A DNA stretch of 62,621 nucleotides from Chryseobacterium gleum (lineage in GTDB: Bacteria; Bacteroidota; Bacteroidia; Flavobacteriales_D; Sanyastnellaceae): contig CAMCHP010000009.1 in the NCBI GenBank assembly GCA_945874695.1, positions 1 through 62,621 on the forward strand. The letters run 5' to 3'. Shown in pieces: positions 1 through 8,627 of the stretch. Under the pieces are notes generated by a model that was given only the letters and a program-made list of their open reading frames with translations, was not told the origin of the DNA and did not search any database. The position numbers and the translations under genes are program-made. Positions within the stretch are counted from its first letter, which is position 1; each line of letters opens with the position of its first letter.

Positions 1-965
1 AAAAAGCTATCAAGAATAAAGACAGGTTGCCCGATACAAAATATTTTGCGGTGTACATAAGTCCGGTTCCTAAGTGGGAGAAAGACCCAAAGAGAAACAG
101 CATTTATCACCGCATGAAAGAAATATTGTTGTACGAAGGCATCACCTCACAGGTAATCTGGAAAGAGAACATTTCCAAACCTGCATTCAATCTATTCCTG
201 CCAAACATTGAAACAGCCATCTTAGCCAAGCTGGGCGGTGTTCCCTGGAGGCTGAAAAGAGATACTACCAATGAATTGATTGTTGGCGTGGGTGCTTTCT
301 ATTCCATTACCCGTAAATCAAAATATGTAGGATCAGCTTTCTGTTTCAACAACGAAGGTATTTTCAAAGGCTTTGATTGCTTCGGTGCAAATGATACCGA
401 TAGCATCGCAGGTTCAATCAGGGAAGCTGTGGGCAAATTCATTGCCTCCAATTACAAAGCTACAAGGCTTATTATCCATTTCTACAAAGACCTCAGTAAA
501 AAGGAACTCAAACCCATCATTGATACCCTCCATGCGTTGGGTTTACCTATTCCGGTAATTGTAGTAACCATCAATAAAACAGAGAGCAAAGAACTATTGG
601 CATTTGATACCAGCAGTCAAAAGCTGATGCCATACAGCGGAACCATTGTAAAAGTAGGTGCGAAAGAATACCTGCTATTCAACAACACCCGTTACGAAGA
701 AGCATCTGCACCAACAGACAGGGAGCACCACTTCCCGGTAAAGATTTCATTCTTCAGCGACAAAGCAGAATTATTAGATGACCCTGCATTGATAAACCAA
801 CTCATTGACCAGGTCTATCAGTTCAGCAGAATGTATTGGAAAAGCGTAAGCCAGCAGAACCTGCCGGTTACCATCAAATACCCCGAAATGGTGGCAGAGA
901 TATTTCCTTACTTCACCCACGACAAACTACCCGACCACGGCAAGGAGAGCCTGTGGTTTTTGTAA
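1..965 (+). CDS. Prokaryotic Argonaute, C-terminal MID/PIWI part (5' end outside window)
   Basis: The frame is open from the window edge, so only the C-terminal part is present; the TTG at 27 is an internal codon rather than a start. A MID-like segment (YFAVYISPVP, then ITSQVIW) leads into the PIWI hallmark LAKLGGVPWRL near nt 220-255 and ends with YWKSVSQQNLPVTIKYPE near nt 835-890. Argonaute proteins use a small nucleic-acid guide to find targets. The first catalytic Asp of the DEDX tetrad should follow the strand LIVGV but is Gly here (VGVGAF, nt 285-296), and the last position (usually D/H in a PVHYAD-like motif) reads KYPE. The protein is therefore probably cleavage-inactive and would need a partner effector. 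Whether it is a long or a short Argonaute cannot be told. Its downstream neighbour is 42 nt away on the same strand. Confidence 0.85.
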   Translation, partial: KAIKNKDRLPDTKYFAVYISPVPKWEKDPKRNSIYHRMKEILLYEGITSQVIWKENISKPAFNLFLPNIETAILAKLGGVPWRLKRDTTNELIVGVGAFYSITRKSKYVGSAFCFNNEGIFKGFDCFGANDTDSIAGSIREAVGKFIASNYKATRLIIHFYKDLSKKELKPIIDTLHALGLPIPVIVVTINKTESKELLAFDTSSQKLMPYSGTIVKVGAKEYLLFNNTRYEEASAPTDREHHFPVKISFFSDKAELLDDPALINQLIDQVYQFSRMYWKSVSQQNLPVTIKYPEMVAEIFPYFTHDKLPDHGKESLWFL

Positions 966-1007
966 ATAGAAGAAACTAATGAAAATTAATAAAACAAAAT
1001 TTGTAAC

Positions 1008-1643
1008 ATGAGTCAGATAGATATTTTTGGTGATCCCATTCCGCAAAAATCCGGCAGCAATGCTAAGGAGGGATTGACAGTTATTGAAAACGGGGAGTAT
1101 ATTTTCTATCCGAACTTTTTCTCTAAATCAGAGAGTGATTCGCTTTTGAAAAATCTCCGCAGTAACATCATTTGGAAGCAGGAATCAATGAATATGTATG
1201 GTAAGAAAATTGACTTTCCAAGATTAACAGCTTGGTATGGCAATAATGATAAGCCATATTCATTTTCTGGCATTACGCTGCAACCGCTTCCCTGGACAAG
1301 TGAAATCCTTACAATTAAAAGCAAGATAGAGTCGATTGCAAAGACTGAATTTAATAGTGTTCTCTTAAATCTTTATAGGGATGGAAATGATTCTATTTCA
1401 TGGCATACAGATGCAGAAAAAGAATTAGGTATTAATCCGATAATTGCTTCGGTGAATTTTGGTGCTACCCGTAAATTTCAACTCAGGCATATTAAGACAA
1501 AGGAAAAATTAGAAATTGAATTGACACACGGAAGTCTTTTAATAATGCAGGGAGAGTTGCAGCATTTTTGGCAACATCAGGTTCCCAAAACAAGTAAAGT
1601 AGTTGGCGAAAGAATTAATCTAACTTTTAGAGTAATAAAATGA
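1008..1643 (+). CDS. alkB: AlkB-like 2-oxoglutarate/Fe(II) dioxygenase
   Basis: A 211-residue protein, the usual AlkB length. AlkB enzymes oxidatively demethylate 1-methyladenine and 3-methylcytosine in DNA or RNA. The Fe ligands are visible as H133-x-D135 in SWHTD and distal H190 in WQHQVPK. The 2-oxoglutarate-binding arginines are R202 and R208 in the C-terminal RINLTFR, and the N-x-Y element NLYRDG precedes the HxD. ATG at 1008 is the only sensible start. The stop overlaps the start of the next gene in ATGA, implying translational coupling. It sits between an Argonaute gene and a candidate defence operon, so a role in nucleic-acid modification or repair within the island is possible (inference). 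Confidence 0.93.
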   Translation: MSQIDIFGDPIPQKSGSNAKEGLTVIENGEYIFYPNFFSKSESDSLLKNLRSNIIWKQESMNMYGKKIDFPRLTAWYGNNDKPYSFSGITLQPLPWTSEILTIKSKIESIAKTEFNSVLLNLYRDGNDSISWHTDAEKELGINPIIASVNFGATRKFQLRHIKTKEKLEIELTHGSLLIMQGELQHFWQHQVPKTSKVVGERINLTFRVIK

Positions 1644-2659
1644 ACTGGGATAAAGCAGAAATAGTAAATGAACAAGGCGAAAAGGTTTTTGCTCAAACAC
1701 CTGTGATTGTTTCTGCAAGCCGTTCAACGGATATTCCTACATTTTATGCAGACTGGTTTGTTGAAAGATGGAAAGCTGGTTATGTGAAATGGAAAAATCC
1801 TTTCAATGGTACACCGCTTTATGTTTCGTTTAAAGAAACCCGTGCAGTGGTATTTTGGACTAAGAACCCGAAACCAATGTTTAAGCATCTTGATTTTCTT
1901 GATGCAGAGGTTAAGAATTATTACTTCCAATTCACCCTGAATGATTATGACAGCGAAGGGTATGAAGGCAAAGTGCCAAGAGTGGAAAGCAGGATAAATA
2001 CGTTCAAAGAATTATCAAACAGAATAGGGAAAGATAAAGTTGTTTGGAGGTTTGATCCACTAATGCTCACAAAGGACATTGACGTAAAAGAATTATTAAG
2101 AAGGCTTGAAAACATCGGAGATCAACTACATACCTATACAAGCAAATTAGTGTTCAGCTTTGCTGATATATCAATTTACAAAAAGGTAGAAAGTAACCTG
2201 AGAAAAGAAAATATTGAGTACATCGAATTTGCCCCGGAGACAATGATTGAATTTGCACAAGGATTGAATAAGCTAAATGAAAAATGGAATTTGGAATTGG
2301 CAACCTGTGCAGAGAAATTCGATTTGAACAAGTACGGCATAATGCACAATAAATGTGTTGATGATGATTTAATGATAAAACTTTTTCATCATGATACGGA
2401 GCTCATGAAATTCTTAGGTGTTGAGTTCGTTGAACCAACACTTTTTGAACCAACAGAGGGCATCGAGAAAACAAAGAAGATGAAGGACAAAGGCCAGAGA
2501 GAAGCCTGCGGTTGCATTATGAGTAAGGATATTGGGGAATATAACACTTGCCCCCATGAGTGTGTGTATTGCTACGCAAACACTTCAAAGGAGATTGCTA
2601 TTCAAAATTATAAATCACACACTGCAAACCCTACCGCAGAAACTATAACTGGAAAATAA
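1640..2659 (+). CDS. DUF1848 family protein with radical-SAM-like cysteine cluster
   Basis: 339 residues. The N-terminal motif VSASRSTDIPTFYADWF and the C-terminal CGC...CPHECVYCYAN are what I know as DUF1848. Cysteines near 290 and 292, and C304-x3-C308-x2-C311, form a CxC plus CxxxCxxC arrangement that could hold an iron-sulfur cluster, as in radical SAM enzymes. Unlike classical radical SAM proteins the cluster lies at the C-terminus. No biochemical function is established that I know of. The start overlaps the alkB-like stop by 4 nt, so the two are probably made together; the helicase gene starts 2 nt after its stop, which suggests one transcript from 1008 to at least 6931. Confidence 0.85.
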   Translation: MNWDKAEIVNEQGEKVFAQTPVIVSASRSTDIPTFYADWFVERWKAGYVKWKNPFNGTPLYVSFKETRAVVFWTKNPKPMFKHLDFLDAEVKNYYFQFTLNDYDSEGYEGKVPRVESRINTFKELSNRIGKDKVVWRFDPLMLTKDIDVKELLRRLENIGDQLHTYTSKLVFSFADISIYKKVESNLRKENIEYIEFAPETMIEFAQGLNKLNEKWNLELATCAEKFDLNKYGIMHNKCVDDDLMIKLFHHDTELMKFLGVEFVEPTLFEPTEGIEKTKKMKDKGQREACGCIMSKDIGEYNTCPHECVYCYANTSKEIAIQNYKSHTANPTAETITGK

Positions 2660-2661
2660 CT

Positions 2662-3696
2662 ATGGCTTACTTTTTTAAACTACCTGCAATAACTGAATTA
2701 ACAATAGGGCAACAAGCTGCCCTTAATGAGCCAAATGCAATTGCCATTTCCGGTGGTCCAGGCACAGGCAAGAGTGTTGTTTCTTTATGGCGGCATATCA
2801 GGAACTATGGTACAGGTAGCAAAAAGAGTTTGCTGCTGACCTACACAAAAACTTTGGAAACCTACTTAGCTGCATCTGCAAGGTCAGAAAATGGCAATGC
2901 AGGTAATGCTGTTGATAGAACATATTGGTGGACAACTCATCATGTTAAAAATTATGATGAAATCATCGTTGATGAAGCACAGGACGTTGAAGGCGGCAGA
3001 TACACAACGATCAAAAATTACTCAGGCGTTGTTTCTTACGGGGCAGACGACCAGCAAATAGTTTTCAGAAACAGGGCAACGACTCAACAACAATTAGCGG
3101 CAATTTTCCCAAACAATCGAAGCTATGTGCTTGATGAAAACTTTAGGAACTCTTATGAGATAATGTTATTTGTAAAGGCTTTGTTTCCACAAAAATTAGT
3201 TCCCCAAACAACATTAAATAATTTGTTGCAGGAAGGCCGAAGGGGAAACAAACCGATATTGCTTGTATCAAACAATAATGCAGCGAAGCAGACAAAAGCA
3301 ATCATTGATATTATCAATCAATTCAAGTCTGCAACACATAATATCGCTGTATTAGTACCGCTTCAGAATCATGTAACCACATTCGCCAATCTCATAAGAA
3401 ATGCCGGTATCCAATGCTCCAGCTTTTCGACAGATGATGGAAGCCTCGGTGAAATAGATAATGTCCATGTAACGACTTTTAAATCTTCTAAAGGAACAGA
3501 GTTTGACACGGTAATTATCCCTGATTTTGAGAACATGATTAATAACATTGCTCAACTAAACGTTATAGATGAAAATGACTACTACGTTGCGATTACCAGG
3601 GCAAAACGAAATCTATACTTGGTGAGCACATCAACACCAAATTTCCTTGAACGTTCAGAACAACAAAAATTAACTTACAGTAAAGAAATACTATAA
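2662..3696 (+). CDS. Minimal superfamily 1 (UvrD/Rep-like) helicase
   Basis: 344 residues, about half a normal UvrD, yet with every core motif: Walker A GGPGTGKS (31-38), Walker B DEAQD (104-108), motif III-like GADDQQ (127-132), NFRNS (160-164), TFKSSKGTEFD (near 271) and the C-terminal YVAITRAKRNLYLV. The 1B and 2B insertions that control unwinding are essentially absent, so it may be a translocase or a DNA/RNA-sensing ATPase rather than a processive helicase (inference). It opens a tightly coupled run: its TAA overlaps the next ATG (TAATG). Compact UvrD-like ATPases are frequent in phage-defence operons, which fits the Argonaute-bearing context. Confidence 0.88.
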   Translation: MAYFFKLPAITELTIGQQAALNEPNAIAISGGPGTGKSVVSLWRHIRNYGTGSKKSLLLTYTKTLETYLAASARSENGNAGNAVDRTYWWTTHHVKNYDEIIVDEAQDVEGGRYTTIKNYSGVVSYGADDQQIVFRNRATTQQQLAAIFPNNRSYVLDENFRNSYEIMLFVKALFPQKLVPQTTLNNLLQEGRRGNKPILLVSNNNAAKQTKAIIDIINQFKSATHNIAVLVPLQNHVTTFANLIRNAGIQCSSFSTDDGSLGEIDNVHVTTFKSSKGTEFDTVIIPDFENMINNIAQLNVIDENDYYVAITRAKRNLYLVSTSTPNFLERSEQQKLTYSKEIL

Positions 3697-5468
3697 TGGA
3701 AAATTCATTCTACATACCAATAAATTCAGGCAGTCTTGCTCACTATTTCAGCAAGGCCATTATTTTGCCGGCAAAATATTTTACGAATAAGCCGGATGAT
3801 ATTCAAAATCGGTTTGCCGATTCACTGCTGCTTTCAGAAAGTAAGTGGGTGAAAAATTCCGATTGCTCAATTGAAGTTGTGTTGACGGATACAGAGATTA
3901 AAGACCTGTATAAAGTATCAGAGCATTTCTTCCTGTACAATACACCTATTCCAATTTCAAGAGTAAAATCTGTTTGCTTCTTAGATGCAAAGCAAAAGGA
4001 AACAACAATTTGGAATATAAATAACGGTGCAGCATTTATTCCTGAAAGTATTGTTTCAGTTGAGAAAAGCAGAGATGTTGAAGGCCTTTCTGAGAATGAA
4101 ATTAATGCTGGCAATGAATATAAATCCACTTCCGAATTATCAGATAAAATCAAAAGATTTGATATTATACTTGGTGGTTTTGCATTTATGAGGTTGGGCG
4201 GCAAATCATTCATGAATTATTCAGAAAATTATTTTTCTACTTTATCCTATTTCAATAAGTTAATCGAAGAACAAACTCAAAATGCAGCAAAAGAAAAGGG
4301 TTTAAAGTTCAGCAATAAATACACTGGCCTTTTTTCAAAACATGAAAGCGAATGGTCTAAGTGGCAGCAATACATTTATCAAAACTTAGATGCTCAGGAA
4401 ATTGAAGCATTGGCCGACAAGGAAGGTATTAAGGTGGAAAAGAAATTAGGGCTTCTGAAAATTGATTCAATTAACCCAAGCTCACATTTATATGAACTTG
4501 CAATTTTAGCAACCTACGGTGACAGAAAAAATAAGAGTGCCGATAACCTTGTAACTGACCTGACAAATGGTACTATATTCCCGGAGAAAGCCGAAGATGT
4601 TTCAATACTCTTTGGTTTAAATAATGGGTATTCAAAACTCAGGAATAAATACAAAGGCCCGGTAAAAGATAGTAATGTTAAGTTCACTCTTGAAAGCAAA
4701 TTAGATTACTACATAATTGAAAGCATTTATCAGTTCGTTTTTAATAGTTCAAAACCAAGCTATTCATTTGATTACATTGATAAGTGGTGTCCGGCAGGCA
4801 AGTTAAAAGATAATGTAAAAGGTTATGAGACTTACAAAATATTAGACACTGTAATCATTGCAAAAAAAAAGCAAACTCCGTTGGAGCTTTTTTTGGAAAA
4901 TTATTCGGCAGAAATTTATTCAACAATCGTTAAGTCAATAAATCAATGGATGCCGCCATTTGTAAAGAGTGATGAAAAGGAAGCAATACAGTTTTTTGAA
5001 AAGCAGTTGCGGAACGCATTAACTGTTTCCGTTGAAGCCCTCCAAAAGAGAATAGAAAACGAATGTGAAGCGATTTATAATTCTCAGAAACAAGAAGCTG
5101 TTGAATCATACCAAAAAGAGATTGATAAATTATGGGCAGAAATTAGCAGCCTAAAAGAAGAAAATGCAAAGCTGAAAAAAGGAGTTAAGTCAACTCCAGA
5201 TACTGAACAGCCAACTGAGCAGTTGCAAAAAGCAGATGATACCAACAAGAATGTTATTGAGGAAAATAACGATCCGGTAAGTGTGGTTCAGGAACCCCCG
5301 GCAATCGAAGTATCCGATAATTACTCTTCACTTTCAATTACAGATTTAAAAAAGGTAGCAAAACAAAGAGGCATTTCTGAAACTACTCTCAAGGGCTTTA
5401 AAAAGGAGAATAAGACTGAGCTTATCGCTTTGATTAAGAAAACCCCTGAACCACCTAAGTTTCTATGA
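3696..5468 (+). CDS. Unknown protein with coiled coil and SAP/Rho-N-like C-terminal motif
   Basis: 590 residues of no family I can name. Residues 1-130 are beta-rich and start MENSFYIPINSGSLAHYF; the centre (130-430) is mixed and AT-rich in codon use. Residues about 430-500 form a charged coiled coil (QKRIENECEAIYNSQ, EIDKLWAEISSLKEENAKL). A low-complexity linker follows, and the last ~40 residues (LSITDLKKVAKQRGIS...KTELIALIKK) have the helix-turn-helix spacing of SAP or Rho-N domains, which bind nucleic acid. The start overlaps the helicase stop and the stop overlaps the next gene in ATGA, so the three products are probably made in fixed ratio and may form a complex. It might be the operon's sensor or effector. 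Confidence 0.75.
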   Translation: MENSFYIPINSGSLAHYFSKAIILPAKYFTNKPDDIQNRFADSLLLSESKWVKNSDCSIEVVLTDTEIKDLYKVSEHFFLYNTPIPISRVKSVCFLDAKQKETTIWNINNGAAFIPESIVSVEKSRDVEGLSENEINAGNEYKSTSELSDKIKRFDIILGGFAFMRLGGKSFMNYSENYFSTLSYFNKLIEEQTQNAAKEKGLKFSNKYTGLFSKHESEWSKWQQYIYQNLDAQEIEALADKEGIKVEKKLGLLKIDSINPSSHLYELAILATYGDRKNKSADNLVTDLTNGTIFPEKAEDVSILFGLNNGYSKLRNKYKGPVKDSNVKFTLESKLDYYIIESIYQFVFNSSKPSYSFDYIDKWCPAGKLKDNVKGYETYKILDTVIIAKKKQTPLELFLENYSAEIYSTIVKSINQWMPPFVKSDEKEAIQFFEKQLRNALTVSVEALQKRIENECEAIYNSQKQEAVESYQKEIDKLWAEISSLKEENAKLKKGVKSTPDTEQPTEQLQKADDTNKNVIEENNDPVSVVQEPPAIEVSDNYSSLSITDLKKVAKQRGISETTLKGFKKENKTELIALIKKTPEPPKFL

Positions 5469-6931
5469 TAGTAGTTGAAGATTTACAAAACGCATCCGGT
5501 GATGTTGCCTCATTGCAGAATTATCTTTCAGATAATTTTGAGAAGGTCTATGATTTTTTCACTCACCAAAAACATGCCGACTTAGTAGCATCGAGAGATA
5601 AACTGAATAGATACATTCAGTTGAACAGGAATGTTATTTTACAGCTTGACATAAAAAATAAAACTAACCTTGCTTTTATTTCATTACTGCTTGATATAAG
5701 CGAAGAACTTGGTCTATTAGCTCCTTTTCGTTTTTTATACGATCATTTACAAGGCAAAGAGTACAACATAGGTGAAAGGCTGAAGGCAGCTACACAATAT
5801 CTCATTGGTGTAAGAACGGCTGATGATTATGTAAATAGATACGAAGCGATTTACAATCATCTGCAACTTTCATCAGAAACCGAAGAGGATAATACCGATA
5901 AAGTTTTAATGACAATGGTGAATTACTATGCACAAGTAATTCATGACTTTGGCGAGTTCAATATTGGGAAGGTATTGGAATTAAAGGCTAAAATCGAAAA
6001 GAGCCTTTCTGATTATGAATTTTCTTTTCTGCATAACAAGCTAATTGAAGATGTACTAAGCGTTGATTTTGGAAGTTTCAGGGATGCTTATTTAAGCATA
6101 CATGGCCTGCTTGATTCATTTCTTGGTCGTGATATTGTAAAGCCAGTTTACAGGAAAGATTTTTTACTTGAATCGGGTACTGAGTATTGCGATTTATTAG
6201 CTGGAGTGGCAAATAGTTTTAAAGCCGTCAGACAGATTTCAGTGAGCAAATATCAATTGATAAAATCTGATTCCATTTTTAATTCTTTAGGTAGAGGGGT
6301 AGCAATATTGACTGATGAAAATCAATTATATGCTTACATGAATAGCTATGGTAATATGCACTACGAAAAGCTGATTGAGGCATTGATGACACTACCAAAG
6401 GCATTCTTTGACGTGGAAACGAATATTATCGATTGGGGCTGCGGTCAGGCAATGGCCTCAATGGCATATTTTGATTTCTTGAATCAAATTGGGACTGAGC
6501 AGGAAATTAAGAATCTTACATTGATTGAACCTTCCGAAATAGCATTGAAAAGAGCCTCATTGCATATTAGGAATTTTAGTCCGGCAACTGACATACACAC
6601 AATCAATAAGGATTTGGATGCACTTGTGAACGAAGATTTTATAAAAAGCAAAACCAATACACACATTCATTTATTCTCAAACATTCTGGACATTGACGAA
6701 TTTTCACTAACCGCATTATTGCAATTGGTGGAGTCCAATTTCCCGGGCGATAATTATTTTATCTGTGTAAGTCCGTATATAAATGATACCCGTACCAGCC
6801 GCTTAGATGCTTTTGTTAAATTCTTTTCTAAAAAGAAGGACTTCGCAAAAATTAATACTGTTGACAATCGACCTGGTCAGTGGAAAGGTACTTGGACAAG
6901 AGTTGTTCGTGTCTTTAAGGCATCATTGTAG
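5465..6931 (+). CDS. SAM-dependent methyltransferase-like protein
   Basis: 488 residues. The N-terminal 300 residues are helical and unrecognised. The C-terminal part carries a Rossmann methyltransferase fold: motif I DWGCGQAMAS near residue 320, the acidic end of strand 2 in LTLIEPSEIALKRA, and a later HLFSNILDIDEF at the usual motif IV/post-motif position. I cannot see an NPPY or PC motif, so a classical DNA amino- or C5-methyltransferase is unlikely; an RNA, protein or small-molecule target, or a mere SAM sensor, is possible. The arrangement faintly recalls Rsm22-like proteins. ATG lies inside the preceding stop (ATGA), so translation is coupled to the unknown protein and the helicase. Confidence 0.75.
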   Translation: MIVVEDLQNASGDVASLQNYLSDNFEKVYDFFTHQKHADLVASRDKLNRYIQLNRNVILQLDIKNKTNLAFISLLLDISEELGLLAPFRFLYDHLQGKEYNIGERLKAATQYLIGVRTADDYVNRYEAIYNHLQLSSETEEDNTDKVLMTMVNYYAQVIHDFGEFNIGKVLELKAKIEKSLSDYEFSFLHNKLIEDVLSVDFGSFRDAYLSIHGLLDSFLGRDIVKPVYRKDFLLESGTEYCDLLAGVANSFKAVRQISVSKYQLIKSDSIFNSLGRGVAILTDENQLYAYMNSYGNMHYEKLIEALMTLPKAFFDVETNIIDWGCGQAMASMAYFDFLNQIGTEQEIKNLTLIEPSEIALKRASLHIRNFSPATDIHTINKDLDALVNEDFIKSKTNTHIHLFSNILDIDEFSLTALLQLVESNFPGDNYFICVSPYINDTRTSRLDAFVKFFSKKKDFAKINTVDNRPGQWKGTWTRVVRVFKASL

Positions 6932-6979
6932 TTAAAGCAAAGAAATTAAGATATTAAATCAGAAAGCGAATACAAGAAA

Positions 6980-7729
6980 ATGTTTGTAGAAGAATTAATT
7001 GTAAAATCAAGTATTCAGGTATTCATGGCAAACCCTGAGCATCCTAAACCTGAGGTTTTTGGTTCAGGCTGCCTTGTAAATTATGTTGATAGACTTTTCT
7101 TCCTTTCTGTTTTTCATGTAATTAATTATGATCTGTCTGCATATTTAGAAACTAACTTACCTGCGAATGAAATAGGGCCGCCTATTCAACCTATTGGCGG
7201 ATTATGCTCTTTTGATTTATTCAAAGTAACTAAGGATATGCAAGCAAAGGATTTTGAAGCCCTTTTGCAAAAGCCAAAGGAAACACTTGATATTACCTTT
7301 GCTGAAATTAAAACACCATTTACATTGCTTCAACCTGAAATTGATTTCGGTGCATTTAAAGTTGAGGCAGGTCCTAAAGTACATTTATACTTGGACAACA
7401 TCGCAGAACCAACATCGGAGAAAAAATACGGTTTTTATGGTAAGATAAAACATGAATATAAAGGCAAGACCCTTGAAATGACACCTACCTTAAAGCATGG
7501 TTTAAAATTTCACCGAACCAACGGTTATTTCCATATGTTTTTAGCTCCAGAAATAATCAAAGACAGTGAAGATTATGAAGGTTGTAGTGGAGCTCCCATA
7601 TTAGATGACGATGGAAACCTTGTTGCACTGGCCTGTAAAGTCATGACTGGTTCCAGGGTGATTTATGGATTTTCTATTCAAGAGTGTATTAAGCTATTGA
7701 GAATTTCATTGGATACAGGAATGCTATAA
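6980..7729 (+). CDS. Trypsin-like (chymotrypsin-fold) serine protease
   Basis: 249 residues without signal peptide, so probably cytoplasmic. A plausible catalytic triad is visible: H46 in FLSVFHVIN (the position of TAAHC in trypsins), D104 in TLDITFAEI, and S203 in GCSGAPIL, with the oxyanion-hole glycine. It is preceded by 48 nt of non-coding sequence after the methyltransferase-like gene and ends the gene run; beyond it lies 1.3 kb of structured DNA. Intracellular trypsin-like proteases are recurrent in bacterial defence operons, where proteolysis can activate a toxin or kill the cell. That role here is inference from context. Confidence 0.82.
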   Translation: MFVEELIVKSSIQVFMANPEHPKPEVFGSGCLVNYVDRLFFLSVFHVINYDLSAYLETNLPANEIGPPIQPIGGLCSFDLFKVTKDMQAKDFEALLQKPKETLDITFAEIKTPFTLLQPEIDFGAFKVEAGPKVHLYLDNIAEPTSEKKYGFYGKIKHEYKGKTLEMTPTLKHGLKFHRTNGYFHMFLAPEIIKDSEDYEGCSGAPILDDDGNLVALACKVMTGSRVIYGFSIQECIKLLRISLDTGML

Positions 7730-7834
7730 TAAGCATTACGATTAATAAGGAAACTCCCCCCAGCCAGCCCACAAGCACGGCTTATGCAGTGGCTAACCCA
7801 CAAAGCCAACCCTTCCACTGCATCTATGGTGTTG

Positions 7835-8009
7835 CCGCCATTTTTAACTGTCATACTTTTTGTGGCTATGCTCCCCACGCTTTTGGCACATTGCCTGTTC
7901 CGCTTCGCTACACAGCCAAAGAGCCAAGCCAACACAAGCATAGCAACAAAAAGACGCTGCACTCCAACCACCACCACCGTTTCGCTTATGCCAGTATAAA
8001 AATTGGCGG
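7835..8009. repeat. Nested inverted repeat 1
   Basis: Outer arms are CCGCCATTTTTAACTG (7835-7850) and CAGTATAAAAATTGGCGG (7992-8009). Inside, a 17-base arm with a single mismatch runs at 7856-7872 (CTTTTTGTGGCTATGCT) against 7937-7953. Inside that, TTTGGC pairs with GCCAAA. The whole can fold as one ~175-base hairpin with internal loops. Confidence 0.7.
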
Positions 8010-8015
8010 AAGCAT

Positions 8016-8120
8016 ACTTAAACATAATGCGGTCTTATGTGTCCGCTTCGCACAGCCACCCATCGCTTATGCAAGCATCCCACCGCAGTGGCTGTCACAT
8101 AAGTCGCCATTATGTTAAGT
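8016..8120. repeat. Nested inverted repeat 2
   Basis: The left arm 8016-8041 (ACTTAAACATAATG then TCTTATGTG) pairs with the right arm 8096-8120 (CACATAAG then CATTATGTTAAGT) with few interruptions. An inner stem is CAGCCAC (8053-8059) with GTGGCTG (8088-8094). It directly abuts the preceding inverted repeat. Confidence 0.7.
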
Positions 8121-8134
8121 AGCCAACACCATAG

Positions 8135-8155
8135 CATCCCGTGAAAAACGGGATG
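8135..8155. repeat. Small perfect hairpin
   Basis: CATCCCGT (8135-8142) and ACGGGATG (8148-8155) with a 5-base A-rich loop. No T-run follows on either strand, so it is not a typical terminator. Confidence 0.6.
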
Positions 8156-8222
8156 AAGCCGTGCTTTTTGCCACCGCACCCCCCAAGAGCCACACACCCC
8201 TCCACCCTTTCAATGGTGCAGC

Positions 8223-8627
8223 AAAAAATAAAGCATGATTTGTTTAATGGTCATGTGCTTGCGGTAGGTTCATTCACTTCATCTCCATTACGTTCAGGCG
8301 TTCCGTTCATTCCGCTTCGCTTCATTCTCTACACTATCCTTCACTGCATTCCGCCTACGTTCATTTCACCAACCTCAGCACCGCACAGCAAAAGCAATTC
8401 CTTCTCTGCATTCCGCAAAGCCATCACACAGGCTTTCCGTGTCATGGCGTTTGCTTATCCCACGCTACAATGGCTTTTGGTTTTTGATAAGTTACAAAAG
8501 CCGCCAACACTTCTAAGCAAATTGCTCATGCCACTCCAAGCCACCAACCCGGTTTGCTCCATTCCGTTCAGTCATTGCATTTGCTCTTGACCCACCGCAC
8601 GTTTGAAAGCGGTATGCTTTATTTTTT
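8223..8627. repeat. Long-range inverted repeat arms
   Basis: AAAAAATAAAGCAT at 8223-8236 is exactly complementary to ATGCTTTATTTTTT at 8614-8627. The arms bracket about 375 bases of gene-free sequence with repeated CATTCCG words. They are AT-rich, so chance is not excluded, but the position at the edge of the zone is suggestive. Confidence 0.45.

Noticed and set aside
8016..8120. attC-like integron site (GTTAAGT at the right end)
   Set aside because: The right end fits the GTTRRRY core but the left arm has an extra base, no integron integrase is visible, and no second site of the same kind was found.
8141..8590. 149-residue plus-strand open frame
   Set aside because: Low-complexity product, rich in Pro, Ser and Phe, no family, and it crosses inverted repeats.
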